From Armatimonadota bacterium (GTDB lineage: Bacteria > Vulcanimicrobiota > JACPDS01): a stretch of 23,101 bases of DNA. The stretch is taken from contig JACPDS010000183.1 of assembly GCA_016183885.1 (NCBI GenBank), positions 1 to 23,101 of the forward strand, written 5' to 3'. Positions 22,938 through 23,101 of the stretch are shown piece by piece. Each line of letters starts with the position of its first letter. Position 1 is the first letter of the stretch. Both the position numbers and the translations under genes were made by a program. Under the pieces are notes generated by a model, which saw nothing but the letters and a program-made list of their open reading frames with translations, had not been told where the DNA came from and searched no databases.

Positions 22938-23101
22938 TTATTCAAGTTTTTTTTCTAAATGAATAAACTCTCCTATTTTAAAATCAATCGAGCGGAAATA
23001 ATCCACTAAATCAGCATCATTCCAATTAATTAAAGTATGAACAAGATTAACTCCGCTTTGTTTAAAATAATCAAATAACCCTTGGATAAGTTTTTTTCCT
23101 A
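22938..23101 (-). CDS. GNAT-family N-acetyltransferase, C-terminal end only
   Basis: A minus-strand frame enters from the right edge and ends at TAA 22938-22940. The 53 visible residues include GKKLIQGLFDYFKQSG, HTLINWNDADLVDYFRSIDF and FIHLEKKLE. GKxLIxxLFxYF, then an asparagine helix ahead of an aromatic-rich strand and a terminal LEKxL, is the usual end of a GNAT acetyltransferase. The acetyl-CoA loop start lies at the window edge, so substrate cannot be judged. Most of the gene is outside. Confidence 0.75.
   Translation of the reverse strand, partial: GKKLIQGLFDYFKQSGVNLVHTLINWNDADLVDYFRSIDFKIGEFIHLEKKLE

Overview
The window reads as AT-rich bacterial chromosome: bacterial Shine-Dalgarno sites, ATG/TTG starts, many 1-8 bp gene overlaps, and Lys/Asn/Ile-rich proteins written largely with AAA, AAT and TTA. 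Bacillithiol-type enzymes, a molybdenum-hydroxylase accessory set (MocA, XdhC, YqeB/EF2563 family), exported metallo-enzymes and short palindromic repeats between genes fit an uncultivated, probably anaerobic lineage. I cannot assign a phylum from sequence alone. No rRNA, tRNA or CRISPR array was seen.

Layout. (1) 1-5000, minus strand: a defence-type pair, a PLD-SNF2 helicase whose stop codon overlaps the start (ATGA) of an Eco57I-like adenine methyltransferase that runs off the left edge. The helicase 5' end looks damaged. (2) 5077-8528, minus: an exported M3-family oligopeptidase followed by a FetA/FetB-type ABC pair. (3) 8629-12840, plus: a GT2 glycosyltransferase, then, after a palindromic repeat region, BshB1 and a divergent BshC-like protein. 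BshC overlaps by 4 bp a molybdenum-hydroxylase [2Fe-2S] subunit, and MocA follows. (4) 12841-13102: a 138-bp inverted-repeat element resembling a MITE beside a short coding remnant. (5) 13103-19238, minus: UPF0173 MBL-fold hydrolase, class A beta-lactamase-like serine hydrolase, membrane metallophosphoesterase, HI0933-family flavoprotein, YlbL-like PDZ/Lon-type protease and an APC permease, tightly packed. (6) 19381-22472, minus: xdhC, yqeB and an exported 5'-nucleotidase, 1-3 bp apart. (7) 22473-23101: repeat-rich intergenic DNA and the C-terminal end of a GNAT acetyltransferase.

How parts may fit together. The 2Fe-2S subunit, MocA, XdhC and YqeB are all accessory or electron-transfer parts of a xanthine-dehydrogenase-like (possibly selenium-dependent) molybdenum hydroxylase. 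The catalytic molybdopterin subunit and the FAD subunit are not here. The nucleotidase beside xdhC/yqeB would suit purine salvage or degradation. Joining bacillithiol genes to the 2Fe-2S subunit by a 4-bp overlap is the most unusual metabolic arrangement. The methyltransferase/helicase pair at the left edge is the likeliest part of a larger, only partly visible defence system. I did not find a clearly new system that is complete within the window.
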